Source: Paractinoplanes rishiriensis
Lineage (GTDB): Bacteria; Actinomycetota; Actinomycetes; Mycobacteriales; Micromonosporaceae
Assembly (NCBI RefSeq): GCF_016862375.1
Contig: NZ_BOMV01000014.1
Coordinates: forward strand, 1-33,202
Direction of reading: 5' to 3'
DNA: 33,202 nt
Below, piece after piece: positions 8,348 to 15,523 of this stretch. Below the pieces are notes generated by a model. That model was not told the DNA's origin. It worked only from the letters and a program-made list of their open reading frames with translations, and searched no databases. The translations under genes and the position numbers were made by a program. Each line of letters starts with the position of its first letter. The first letter of the stretch is position 1.

Positions 8348-8381
8348 GCTTCAGGCCGTCACAGATCCCCACGGCTGAAGC
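8348..8381 (+). promoter_or_regulatory. Hairpin in the cutinase leader
   Basis: GCTTCAGGCCGT at 8348-8359 pairs with ACGGCTGAAGC at 8371-8381, with one bulged G. The hairpin ends about 14 bases before the cutinase ATG, close enough to affect ribosome access or mRNA stability. Regulatory function is inferred only from position. Confidence 0.35.
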
Positions 8382-8395
8382 AGAGGCGGTTGGAA

Positions 8396-9031
8396 ATGCG
8401 AATCAGGGCTTTGTTCATCGCTGTTGTGCTGACGACCGGCGGCGCGGTGTTCGCCGCCGGTCCGGCGGCCGCCGCGGCGTGCTCGGACGTCGAGGTGGTC
8501 GTCGCCCGGGGCACCGGCGAGCCCGGCAACCTGGGCATCATCGTCGGCGACCCGGTGTTCAGCGCGATCGAGCGGCGGCTGACCGGCCGGACCGCGACCA
8601 GTCACGCGGTCGACTACCCGGCCAGCGTCGCGGCCAACTCGCCGACCGACGGCAACCGGGCGCTGGTCAGCCACGTGACCGGCCAGGCACAGGCCTGCCC
8701 GGCGCAGCGGTTCGTGCTGGTCGGCTACTCGCAGGGCGCCAACGTGGTGGGCAACTCGCTGGGCACCAGTTCGGCGGGTGCGGCGGTCGGCGGCCCGGTG
8801 GTGGCGACCCTCCCGGCCTCGATCGAGCCGAGGGTCAGCGCCGTGCTCGTCTTCGGTTATCCGCTGCGCAAACTGGGCCGCGGGATCACCGGCACGTACG
8901 CCGCGCGGACCCTGGACATCTGCGCCGACAATGACATTGTGTGCGATCCGGACGGCTCGAGCGTGCTGGCGCATCTGGCCTATCTCGGTAATGCCGATCA
9001 GGCGGCCACTTTCGCGGTGAACCGTTTGTAG
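8396..9031 (+). CDS. Secreted cutinase-family serine esterase
   Basis: A 211-residue secreted alpha/beta-hydrolase of the cutinase family, expected to hydrolyse ester bonds in cutin, lipids or polyesters. A signal peptide (MRIRALFIAVVLTTGGAVFAAGPAAAAA) precedes a mature domain of normal cutinase length. The nucleophile is Ser112 in GYSQG. The disulphide-framed catalytic Asp is in CADNDIVC (about Asp180) and the His is in LAHLAY (about His193). The four cysteines, near 30, 101, 176 and 183, match the usual two disulphides. ATG 8396 begins the signal peptide; an upstream TTG at 8390 would add two residues. It converges on the pore-forming gene at 9095, with a hairpin terminator between. Confidence 0.92.
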   Translation: MRIRALFIAVVLTTGGAVFAAGPAAAAACSDVEVVVARGTGEPGNLGIIVGDPVFSAIERRLTGRTATSHAVDYPASVAANSPTDGNRALVSHVTGQAQACPAQRFVLVGYSQGANVVGNSLGTSSAGAAVGGPVVATLPASIEPRVSAVLVFGYPLRKLGRGITGTYAARTLDICADNDIVCDPDGSSVLAHLAYLGNADQAATFAVNRL

Positions 9032-9055
9032 AAGCGATCGGGTGACGGAATTGAC

Positions 9056-9090
9056 GGGGGTCCCGCCACCCCTGCGGTGACGGGACCCCC
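9056..9090. terminator. Bidirectional stem-loop terminator
   Basis: GGGGGTCCCG (9056-9065) pairs perfectly with CGGGACCCCC (9081-9090) around a 15-base loop. It lies between the convergent stops at 9031 and 9095 and has no T-tract, as is common in actinomycetes. Confidence 0.75.
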
Positions 9091-9094
9091 GGTA

Positions 9095-10150
9095 TCAGCG
9101 GAGGCGCTTGACGCGCAGCGACTCCGCGGGCTGCTCGACCGGGTCGGCGGATCGGAGGCCGTCCAGGTCGTACTGCGTGAACCGGACCTCGAAGTCGGTG
9201 TTGTTGGTGCCGACGAAGGTTCCGGTGGTGGTGCCCGGCAACCGGGCCCCGTCGTCGTAGACGAAGGTGCCGGTCAGGGTGTACGGGGCGATCACCGTGT
9301 AGCGGGTGACCACGCCCTCGGCCACCACCCGCGAGCGCGGCGGCGTCTTCACCGGCTGGGTCCACTGCCAGGAGGAGACCTTGCTGGTCGACCCGTTGCG
9401 GGTGAACGAGTAGCTGCCCTCGATACTCACCTTGATGCCGCCCTGGAAGATCGGGATACCGGCCTTGATCTCGGTCGCCACCGACACCTTGATGCCGAGG
9501 GTGTCCGACCAGCCCTGGGTGTCGGTGGTGGACACGGTCCGGGTGACCGTGGAGGTCTGCTCCACATCGGTCGCGTTGGACACGTCGGCCGAGAACTTCG
9601 AGTCCAACTGGCTGCCGGCCATCACCGCGTTGGCGTAGTCGTAGTCGATGCCGTGCGCGAGGAACTCGGTCACCTCGCTCATCCGCCGGCAGCTACCGGT
9701 GTCGCTGCCGCTGCCGGCGTTGACCGCGGTGACACAGACGGTGTGCCCGGCCGCAGATGCCGGCAGCACGACGTCGAAGCCGTGCAGCGGGCCGTAGAAC
9801 GGGTACGCGGCGCCGACGTCCGGGCGGGACAGATCGGCCGTCCGGGTGCCGGCCGCCACACCGTCGACGGTCAGCCGCACGGTGAGCGGGGTGCGCGGCG
9901 CGTCCGCGTCTGCGGTCCAGCCCCAGACCCGGATCCCGTCCCGGGTGACCGCCTGCCGCGCGCCGTCGACGAACAGCACGGGGCTGTAGGTGGGTGCCGG
10001 GTCCGGCGGCGGGTCGGGCGGCTCCCGGTCGCAGATCGGCGGCGGGTCCGGGACGTCGCAGTCCGGCTGGGCGTGGGCCGCTGTCGCGAAGGCCAGGGAC
10101 AGTCCCAGGCCGGTGACGACGGCGGCCACCGTGGTGCGTAGGGCCCGCAT
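9095..10150 (-). CDS. Exported ETX/MTX2 (aerolysin-like) pore-forming protein
   Basis: A 351-residue exported protein. A signal peptide ends near AHA at residue 27 and is followed by a Cys- and Pro-rich stretch (CDVPDPPPICDREPPDPPP). Residues about 56-154 form a beta-sandwich module common in actinobacterial secreted proteins (GIRVWGWTADAD, GFDVVLPASAAGHTVCVTAVN). Residues about 185-330 show the ETX/MTX2 pattern: NATDVEQTSTVTRTVSTTDT, an amphipathic alternating stretch (GIKVSVATEIKAGIP), VSIEGSYSF, WQWTQPVKTPPRSRVVAEGV and YTLTGTFVYDDG. Members of this family (epsilon toxin, Mtx2) form oligomeric beta-barrel pores. ATG 10150 shares one base with the stop of the upstream small gene (TGATG), so translation is coupled. 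The target and toxicity are unknown; a non-toxic role is possible. Confidence 0.72.
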   Translation of the reverse strand: MRALRTTVAAVVTGLGLSLAFATAAHAQPDCDVPDPPPICDREPPDPPPDPAPTYSPVLFVDGARQAVTRDGIRVWGWTADADAPRTPLTVRLTVDGVAAGTRTADLSRPDVGAAYPFYGPLHGFDVVLPASAAGHTVCVTAVNAGSGSDTGSCRRMSEVTEFLAHGIDYDYANAVMAGSQLDSKFSADVSNATDVEQTSTVTRTVSTTDTQGWSDTLGIKVSVATEIKAGIPIFQGGIKVSIEGSYSFTRNGSTSKVSSWQWTQPVKTPPRSRVVAEGVVTRYTVIAPYTLTGTFVYDDGARLPGTTTGTFVGTNNTDFEVRFTQYDLDGLRSADPVEQPAESLRVKRLR

Positions 10151-10395
10151 CAGCCGGTCCGGAGCCAGAGGTTGAAGCCGACGAAGATGAAGTTGCAGGT
10201 GTACTGGTACCCCGATGCGATACCCGAGGCGTGGCAGAGGAGCGGTTCGGGATAGAAGCCGCCGTACGTCCAGGTCTCGTCGGCCTGCGCGACGACCCGG
10301 TGCGGCGCGGGTGCGGCGGCCGTCGCCGGCGCCGCGATGGCCAGCATGCCGACGGTCCCGGTCGCGATTACGGCCGCGGCGGTGCGGATGCGCAT
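10150..10395 (-). CDS. Small secreted two-cysteine protein coupled to the pore-forming gene
   Basis: An 81-residue protein with a signal peptide (MRIRTAAAVIATGTVGMLAIAAPATA). The mature part is short and aromatic-rich (ETWTYGGFYPEPLLCHASGIASGYQYTCNFIFVGFNLWLRTG). Its two cysteines probably form a disulphide. The pattern resembles small actinobacterial secreted proteins of unknown role that carry one internal disulphide. ATG 10395 has a good AGGAGAG ribosome site six bases upstream. The stop overlaps the start of the downstream ETX/MTX2-like gene by one base, so the two are made together. It could be a partner, inhibitor or second component of the pore-former, which is inference only. It is short, but export signal, ribosome site and coupling support it as real. 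Confidence 0.75.
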   Translation of the reverse strand: MRIRTAAAVIATGTVGMLAIAAPATAAAPAPHRVVAQADETWTYGGFYPEPLLCHASGIASGYQYTCNFIFVGFNLWLRTG

Positions 10396-10471
10396 GATGC
10401 TCTCCTGTGGTCGATGTTCTCTGTTGCCTGCACAGCGTGCGGCGCGGCACCCGGCCGGGGCCGCGGTGTTG

Positions 10472-10491
10472 TCCCTGGACATGTCCCGGGA
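10472..10491. promoter_or_regulatory. 20-bp near-perfect palindrome between divergent genes
   Basis: TCCCTGGACATGTCCCGGGA is palindromic at all but one base pair, with a perfect 10-bp core GGACATGTCC. It lies between the start of the small secreted gene (10395, minus) and the histidine kinase start (10525, plus), so one regulator bound here could control both directions. The regulator is not identified. Confidence 0.6.
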
Positions 10492-10524
10492 AAACCCCGT
10501 TGCGCCGGGCGCCACACTGTCGGT

Positions 10525-12087
10525 ATGGGGGAACGGGGAACGCCGCGGCAGGTGCCGGCGGCGGTGCTGGTGGGTGTGCTGACCGCGGTGGCGTCGCAGT
10601 GGCCGATGTGGACCAGGTCGCCGCTGCAGGCCGTGGTCAACGGCCTGGTCGGGGTGCTGTTCCTGGCGACCGGCGCGCTGCTGCGGGCCGAGCCGGGTCA
10701 GCGGCGCAACGGCCTGCTGTTCGGCCTGGCCGGACTGTCCTGGGCCGCGGTCTGGCTGGAGGGCTACGGCACGCCGGCGCTGATCCTGACCGGCTGGCTG
10801 TGCAGCCCGCTGTTCGCCGTCCTCGCCGCGGTGGTCCTGCTGCGCTACCCGGAGGACCGGCTGCCGCACCGGTCGCACCGCGTGTTCGCCGCCGTCGCCA
10901 CGGTCTGGCCGGTGGCCGGGTCGCTCGCGCTGACGGCCACCCGCGGGCACGACAACAAGGCGGTCCTGGCCGTCGCTAACCTCGGCGCCGCGGCCCTGGC
11001 TCTGACCTTCTGCGTCCTGCTGGGTCTGCGGCTGTTCCGGGCGCGCGGCCTGCCCGGCCGGGTCCTGATGCCGGTGCTGGTGGCGGCCATCGGTGCCGGC
11101 GTGGGCCTGGGCTTCCGGCTGGTCGGCGACCTGCTGGTGCAGGTGCAGACGCTGGCCTCACCGCTGCGGGTCGCGGAGGCCGCCGCCTTCCTGGCCGTTC
11201 CCGGTGGTTTCCTGGTGGCCGCGGTGCAGCGCCGGCTGGCCCGGGCGACCGTGGCCGACCTGGTGCTCGCGCTGCGCACGGCCCAAACCACGGAGGAGGT
11301 ACGCGCGGCGCTGAGCCGGACGCTGCGCGACCCGGGCCTGCGGATCGTCCCGGCCGGCGACGAGTACGGCCCGGACCGGCTAGCCGTGCCCCTGCCGTCC
11401 GGCGCCGTGGTGCTCGTCGACCCGGCGCTGGCCCGGCACGCCGACCTGCTGCACGCCACGGTGGGCGCCGCCGGGCTGGCCCTGGAACACACCCGCGCGC
11501 GCTATGAGGCCGGGCTGGCCGAGCGCCGCCGCCTCGAGCGCGACCTGCACGACGGCGCCCAGCAACTCCTGCTGGCGGTGTCGATGCGGCTCGGCACGCT
11601 GCGTGCGGCCGGGCCGGTGGACGGCTGGCAGTCGATCGTCGAGCGGGCCGGCGACGACCTGCGCGCGGCCCAGCGGGAGCTGCGGGAGCTGGCGCACGGC
11701 CTGTATCCGGCGACGCTGACGGCGGCCGGCCTCGGCCCGGCTCTGGCGGCGGTGGCGGAACGGATGCCGTTACCCGTACGGCTCCAGGTGGTGTCGCGCC
11801 GGTGGTCCGCGAAGGTGGAGGCCGCCGCGTACTTCATCATCTGTGAGGCCGTGACGAACGCGGTCAAGCATGCCGAGGCCACCGAGGTGACGGTGACCGT
11901 CGCGGACGACGGCGACGGCGTGCGCCTGACGGTGACCGACGACGGTGCCGGCGGTGCGGACGCCGGCACCGGTCACGGGCTCGCCGGACTGTGCGACCGG
12001 GCCGCGGCGCTCGGCGGCACCTGCGCGGTCAGCAGCCCGCCCGGCGGTGGGACCACGATCGCCGTCCGGCTGCCGGTTCTGGCGTGA
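10525..12087 (+). CDS. Orphan membrane histidine kinase (NarL/DesK-type HisKA_3)
   Basis: A 520-residue sensor kinase. The N-terminal half has several hydrophobic helices (for example AAVLVGVLTAVASQWP, GLVGVLFLATGALL, LFAVLAAVVLL, VLMPVLVAAIGAGVGL), placing the sensor in the membrane. A short cytosolic linker leads to the HisKA_3 box RRRLERDLHDGAQQ with the phospho-accepting His near 342. The ATPase domain follows, with EAVTNAVKHAEA (Asn near 445), TDDGAGG and GHGLAGLCDRAAALGG. The HDGAQQ signature is typical of kinases partnered with LuxR-type regulators, yet no such regulator is next to it, so it is an orphan here. ATG 10525 fits the first membrane helix; the frame is open far upstream but overlaps the divergent genes. 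The stop is followed by a strong shared terminator. Confidence 0.9.
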   Translation: MGERGTPRQVPAAVLVGVLTAVASQWPMWTRSPLQAVVNGLVGVLFLATGALLRAEPGQRRNGLLFGLAGLSWAAVWLEGYGTPALILTGWLCSPLFAVLAAVVLLRYPEDRLPHRSHRVFAAVATVWPVAGSLALTATRGHDNKAVLAVANLGAAALALTFCVLLGLRLFRARGLPGRVLMPVLVAAIGAGVGLGFRLVGDLLVQVQTLASPLRVAEAAAFLAVPGGFLVAAVQRRLARATVADLVLALRTAQTTEEVRAALSRTLRDPGLRIVPAGDEYGPDRLAVPLPSGAVVLVDPALARHADLLHATVGAAGLALEHTRARYEAGLAERRRLERDLHDGAQQLLLAVSMRLGTLRAAGPVDGWQSIVERAGDDLRAAQRELRELAHGLYPATLTAAGLGPALAAVAERMPLPVRLQVVSRRWSAKVEAAAYFIICEAVTNAVKHAEATEVTVTVADDGDGVRLTVTDDGAGGADAGTGHGLAGLCDRAAALGGTCAVSSPPGGGTTIAVRLPVLA

Positions 12088-12091
12088 AACA

Positions 12092-12133
12092 CGGTAGCGC
12101 CGCCCGGGCAAAGACTGCCGGGCGGCGCTACCG
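12092..12133. terminator. Bidirectional stem-loop terminator, 16-bp stem
   Basis: CGGTAGCGCCGCCCGG (12092-12107) pairs perfectly with 12118-12133 around a 10-base loop. It lies between the convergent stops of the histidine kinase and alanine dehydrogenase and serves both; there is no T-tract. Confidence 0.85.
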
Positions 12134-12141
12134 GTGCTGGG

Positions 12142-13257
12142 TCAGGCGAGGACGGGGGAGACCTCGACCGAGGGGAGGCCCAGCGCGTCGCCGACCGAGG
12201 CGTTGGTCACCTGGCCGGCGTGGACATTGAGGCCCAGGGCGAGCGCCGGGTCCTGCCGCAGCGCCTGCTTCCAGCCGAGGTCGGCCAGGCGCAGGGCGTA
12301 CGGGAGGGTGGCGTTGGTGAGGGCGTGCGTCGAGGTGTTCGGTACCGCGCCGGGCATGTTGGCCACGCAGTAGAACACCGCGTCGTGCACCCGGTAGGTC
12401 GGGTCCTGGTGGGTGGTGGCGTGCGAGTCCTCGAAGCAGCCGCCCTGGTCGATCGCGATGTCGACCAGCACGGCGCCGGTCTTCATCCGTTTCACCAGGT
12501 CGTTCGAGACCAGCGTGGGGGCCTTGGCGCCGGGCACCAGGACGGCGCCGATCACCATGTCGGCCTCCAGGACCGACTGCTCGATCGCGTACGAGCTCGA
12601 CACCAGGGTCTTGATCCGCCCGCCGAACTGGGCATCGATCTGGCGCAGCCGGTTGATGTTCAGGTCGAGCACGGTGACGTCGGCGCCCATGCCGGCGGCG
12701 ATGGTGGCCGCGTTGACGCCGGACACGCCGCCGCCGATGACCGTCACCTTCGCCGGGCTCACGCCCGGAACCCCGCCCGGGAGCACGCCGCGACCGCCGC
12801 TGTTGCGCATCATCGTGTACGCGCCCACCTGCGGCGCGAGCCGGCCGGCCACCTCGGACATCGGGGCCAGCAGCGGCAGCGAGCCGTCCGCCAGCTGCAC
12901 CGTCTCGTACGCGATCGCGGTGGTCCCGCTGTCCAGCAGCGCCTTGGTGCCCTCGGCGTCGGCGGCGAGGTGCAGGTAGGTGAACAGGACCTGGCCGGCG
13001 CGCAGGCGGTGGTACTCGGAAGCGATCGGCTCCTTGACCTTGAGCAGCAGGTCGGCGGAGGCCCACACGGTGTCGGCGTCCGGCACGATCCGGGCGCCCG
13101 CGCCGGCGAAGTCGTCGTCGGTGATCGCCGAGCCGGCGCCGGCGCCGGCCTGGACGAGCACCTGATGCCCGCGACGGACGAACTCGGCCACGCCGGCCGG
13201 GGTGATGGCCACCCGGTACTCGTGGTTCTTGACCTCGGTCGGTACGCCGATCTGCAT
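12142..13257 (-). CDS. ald: Alanine dehydrogenase
   Basis: A 371-residue cytosolic enzyme that interconverts L-alanine and pyruvate plus ammonia with NAD. It begins [20 protein letters not shown]. The residues known from Mycobacterium tuberculosis Ald fall at the same numbers: Arg15, Lys75 (KVKEP), His96 (TYLHLAAD), Asp270 and Asn300. The NAD-binding loop GGGVSG is at 175-180. ATG 13257 starts the family motif and has AAGGGG about 9 bases upstream; a longer in-frame start at 13320 only adds non-conserved residues. It is divergent from an Lrp/AsnC regulator, the arrangement known for ald and AldR in mycobacteria, which suggests alanine-responsive control. It is complete and appears functional. 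Confidence 0.96.
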   Translation of the reverse strand: MQIGVPTEVKNHEYRVAITPAGVAEFVRRGHQVLVQAGAGAGSAITDDDFAGAGARIVPDADTVWASADLLLKVKEPIASEYHRLRAGQVLFTYLHLAADAEGTKALLDSGTTAIAYETVQLADGSLPLLAPMSEVAGRLAPQVGAYTMMRNSGGRGVLPGGVPGVSPAKVTVIGGGVSGVNAATIAAGMGADVTVLDLNINRLRQIDAQFGGRIKTLVSSSYAIEQSVLEADMVIGAVLVPGAKAPTLVSNDLVKRMKTGAVLVDIAIDQGGCFEDSHATTHQDPTYRVHDAVFYCVANMPGAVPNTSTHALTNATLPYALRLADLGWKQALRQDPALALGLNVHAGQVTNASVGDALGLPSVEVSPVLA

Positions 13258-13329
13258 CTCAGCTTTCCCCTTCAGACCACGCTGTCGTGGGGATAGAGTG
13301 AAACTATGTGCAGTAGGCACGCAAGCTCA

Positions 13330-13347
13330 CCGCAGAAGATTCTGTGG
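13330..13347. promoter_or_regulatory. 18-bp palindrome, candidate AldR/Lrp operator
   Basis: CCGCAGAAGATTCTGTGG is a dyad with a short A/T-rich centre, of the kind bound by Lrp/AsnC proteins; one outer pair and the two central bases break the symmetry. It lies in the 131-base gap between ald and the Lrp-type gene, about 73 bases upstream of ald and 42 upstream of the regulator. A second small dyad, CCACGCTGTCGTGG, sits nearer to ald. Confidence 0.5.
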
Positions 13348-13388
13348 AGGCTGCACCAAGCGAATGAACTTCGAATCGATCGCCGGGA

Positions 13389-13856
13389 ATGACCCAGCCG
13401 CCGAAGGATCTTCGAGGCCTCGACGAGGTCGATCTGGAGCTGCTGGCGCTGCTCCAGACGGACGGCCGGATGCCCAACAACGCGCTGGCCGAACGGGTCG
13501 GCGTGGCGCCCTCGACCTGCCTGACCCGGATCCGCCGGCTGCGTGAGCTGGGCGCGATCCGCGGTTTCCACGCGGACGTCGACCCGGCCTGGATCGGTCG
13601 CCCGATCCAGGCCATGATCGCGGTACGGATCCGCGCCGACGCGCGCGACGCGATCGGCAAGTTCGCCGGGTCGCTGGCCGGCATCCCGGCGGTGCGCGAC
13701 GTCTACTTCGTGTCCGGTTCCTACGACTTCCTGCTGCACGTGGCCACCGCCGACGTCGCCGAACTGCGGTCGATCATCACCGAACGGCTGAGCAACTCAC
13801 ATCTGGTCGCCGGCACCGAGACCCATCTGATCTTCGAGCACCGGCGCGGCAGCTAA
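13389..13856 (+). CDS. Lrp/AsnC-family regulator, probably of ald
   Basis: A 155-residue transcription regulator. An N-terminal winged helix (LDEVDLELLALLQTDGRMPNNALAERVGVAPSTCLTRIRRLRELGAI) is followed by the RAM/AsnC ligand-binding domain (IRADARDAIGKFAGSLAGIPAVRDVYFVSGSYDFLLHVATADVAEL). Proteins of this kind form octamers or dodecamers and respond to amino acids. The divergent ald gene makes it the likely AldR counterpart, activating or repressing ald in response to alanine. ATG 13389 follows a weak CCGGGA site. Its stop codon forms the first bases of the inverted repeat at 13855. Functional identity with AldR is inferred from position. Confidence 0.9.
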   Translation: MTQPPKDLRGLDEVDLELLALLQTDGRMPNNALAERVGVAPSTCLTRIRRLRELGAIRGFHADVDPAWIGRPIQAMIAVRIRADARDAIGKFAGSLAGIPAVRDVYFVSGSYDFLLHVATADVAELRSIITERLSNSHLVAGTETHLIFEHRRGS

Positions 13857-13946
13857 GGCCTGTTCAAAAGGGGGGTCGGAGTGAGGCGAGGTCCAGGTGT
13901 CGTCTGGGCCACGCCGCAGCCCGGCCATCCCTTTGAAACAGGCCTT
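13855..13946. repeat. 92-bp MITE-like element with 18-bp terminal inverted repeats
   Basis: The left end AAGGCCTGTTCAAAAGGG (13855-13872) and right end CCCTTTGAAACAGGCCTT (13929-13946) are inverted repeats matching at 16 of 18 positions. The 56-base interior has no gene. The ends look like terminal repeats of an insertion sequence, so this may be a non-autonomous remnant. It also sits exactly between two convergent stops and could act as a large terminator hairpin. No target-site duplication is obvious. Confidence 0.6.
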
Positions 13947-13951
13947 GGTGC

Positions 13952-14815
13952 TCAGTCGCGGCGGCGGTCGAGCATGCGCCGGATCGCCGGCGTGGTGGCG
14001 ATCAGGCCGCGGATGGTCGCGCTGGTGAACCGGTCCGGCCGCGCGTCCATCACCACGAGCGTGCCGACCGCCAGGCCGCGGTCGTCGTGCAGCGGCACCG
14101 CGGCGTACGAGCGCACCCCGCACAGCGTTGCCATCGGCGAGTCCCGGAACACCGGGTCGGCCCGCATGTCGCCGAGCAGCACCGGCCGGTCGCCGCCGAC
14201 CGTGATGCCGGCCGGCGACCACTCGATCGGGGCGCCGCCGGCCTCGCGGAGCAGATCCGGCAGGCCCACCGAGGCCAGCGTGAGCACGGCGTCGTTGAGC
14301 ACGAGGGCGCAGGCCGCGGCCGAGCAGCCGGCGGCCTCCGAGACGTTCGACATCAGCATGGTGAGGGTGAGCTCGTCGACCGGGTCGGGGTCGCCGAGCA
14401 GCGCCGCCACCGCGGACAGCCGCTCCGGGTCGGTGAGCGGGCGGCCCACCGGCACCCGGGAGTCGCGGGCGGCGAGCAGGTCGCGGGCCGCGTCGGCGAC
14501 CGCGCCCAGCCCGACCGGCATGCTCATCACCTGGTCGAAGACGTCCGCCGCGGCGGCCGGCGCGGCGGCCGAGAGCATCAGCATCGGCAGCGCCGCGGTG
14601 GCCTCGTCGGCCCGCAGCCGGCGGGCCACGTCCAGCCCGGTCATGCCGGGCATGTTGTGGTCCAGGATGACGAGGTCGGGGTGCCGTTCGGCGATCATCC
14701 GCAGGGCACGCGGGCCGGTGCCCGCCACGTGCACCACGTGGCCGGCCCGGCTCAGCGTGGTGACCAGCAGGTCGGCGACGTCGGTGTCGTCCTCGGCGGC
14801 GACGATTACAGCCAT
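13952..14815 (-). CDS. Receiver-GAF two-domain response regulator
   Basis: A 287-residue cytosolic signalling protein. The receiver domain (residues about 1-120) has the acidic pair EDD at 8-10, the phospho-acceptor Asp52 (ILDHNMPGMTG) and Ser82 at the Thr/Ser switch. The conserved Lys of the KP motif is replaced by Met (MSMPVG, near 99). A GAF domain follows (about 125-287), with WSPAGITVGGDRPVLLGDMRADPVF and SYAAVPLHDDRGLAVGTLVVMDA. There is no DNA-binding output, so it probably acts through protein contacts or ligand sensing. ATG 14815 follows AGAGG; an upstream in-frame start reaches into the repeat-rich promoter region. No kinase is adjacent. Loss of the Lys may change how phosphorylation is read. 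Confidence 0.85.
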   Translation of the reverse strand: MAVIVAAEDDTDVADLLVTTLSRAGHVVHVAGTGPRALRMIAERHPDLVILDHNMPGMTGLDVARRLRADEATAALPMLMLSAAAPAAAADVFDQVMSMPVGLGAVADAARDLLAARDSRVPVGRPLTDPERLSAVAALLGDPDPVDELTLTMLMSNVSEAAGCSAAACALVLNDAVLTLASVGLPDLLREAGGAPIEWSPAGITVGGDRPVLLGDMRADPVFRDSPMATLCGVRSYAAVPLHDDRGLAVGTLVVMDARPDRFTSATIRGLIATTPAIRRMLDRRRD

Positions 14816-14886
14816 GGCACCTCTTCCCTCTCCATTGCGGATCACTTGAGAGTAGGGTCTGCGCAGGTCAGACCCAGTGCGGAGCG

Positions 14887-14968
14887 GGTGCGAACCGGTT
14901 GGCACCCGCGGCGCCCCGGCGGGCCAGGTGCAACCGGACGGCAACCGTCCGCGCAACCGGTTCGCACC
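14887..14968. promoter_or_regulatory. Cluster of AACCGGTT-centred operator-like dyads
   Basis: GGTGCGAACCGGTTGGCACC (14887-14906) is a 20-bp palindrome with one mismatched pair. A second copy, inverted, shares 15 bases with it (14954-14968, CAACCGGTTCGCACC). Between them GGTGCAACCGG and GGCAACCGTCC are half-site variants. The cluster occupies the divergent promoter region of the receiver-GAF gene and the small secreted gene at 15014, suggesting cooperative binding of an unidentified regulator. Confidence 0.6.
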
Positions 14969-15013
14969 TTGAGCGGCGCAGGATCAAAGCTCCCCGGACA
15001 TAGGAGTTCCATC

Positions 15014-15451
15014 GTGCGTCTGCGTCGCTTCACCGCCGCCGTGGCGCTTGCCACGGCCGCCACGGTAATGGCTGCCGCGTCCCCCGCCTGGGCCGGTAAG
15101 ACACCGGCCGCGGCAGGCAAGACACCGGCAGCCGTCAGCACCTTCGGCAAGACACCGGCCGCCAAGCCGGCGAATCCCGCAACCGCGTTCACCGCCAGCG
15201 GCACGGTGACCACGGTCAACCTCACCGGCCGCACCGTTACGGTGAAGCCCAAGACCGGCTCGGCCGTGACGATCGCGGTGCCGGCCGCGGCCACGATCGT
15301 CGTGAACAAGAGCGGCGGCAGGTTCCTGTCGGACGTCGGGGTCGGTTCCACCGTCACGGTGACCGGAACCGTCAGCGGCACGGCCTACACCGCTACCCGG
15401 GTGGAGGTCGCCGGCAAGCCGTCGAACACGGTGAACGGAAAGATCCCCTAA
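15014..15451 (+). CDS. Small secreted DUF5666-like OB-fold protein
   Basis: A 145-residue exported protein. A signal peptide (MRLRRFTAAVALATAATVMAAASPAWA) is followed by three GKTPAA repeats and a Thr/Val-rich beta domain (FTASGTVTTVNLTGRTVTVKPKTGSAVTIAVPAAATIVVN, VGSTVTVTGTVSGTAYTATRVEVAG). The GTV-strand rhythm is that of DUF5666 or bacterial OB-fold proteins, whose role is unknown. The GTG start at 15014 has TAGGAG seven bases upstream; the frame is open far upstream but that part is the shadow of the receiver-GAF gene. It has its own promoter region, with the dyad cluster, and a strong terminator, so it is probably a single-gene transcript. Confidence 0.8.
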   Translation: MRLRRFTAAVALATAATVMAAASPAWAGKTPAAAGKTPAAVSTFGKTPAAKPANPATAFTASGTVTTVNLTGRTVTVKPKTGSAVTIAVPAAATIVVNKSGGRFLSDVGVGSTVTVTGTVSGTAYTATRVEVAGKPSNTVNGKIP

Positions 15452-15476
15452 GCCTTACCGCCACCTCGGGAAGGGG

Positions 15477-15523
15477 GAGCGGTGCGTGCCGGCCCGGTCG
15501 GCACGCACCGCTCCAGTCTTTTA
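15477..15523 (+). terminator. Intrinsic terminator with 15-bp stem and T-tract
   Basis: GAGCGGTGCGTGCCG (15477-15491) pairs perfectly with 15499-15513 around a 7-base loop and is followed by CAGTCTTTTA. It terminates the 15014 gene. The stem may also stop the convergent GH3 transcript. Confidence 0.9.

Noticed and set aside
10150..10450. N-terminal extension of the pore-forming protein to about 451 residues
   Set aside because: The extension overlaps the small secreted gene in another frame and would bury the clear signal peptide that begins at 10150.
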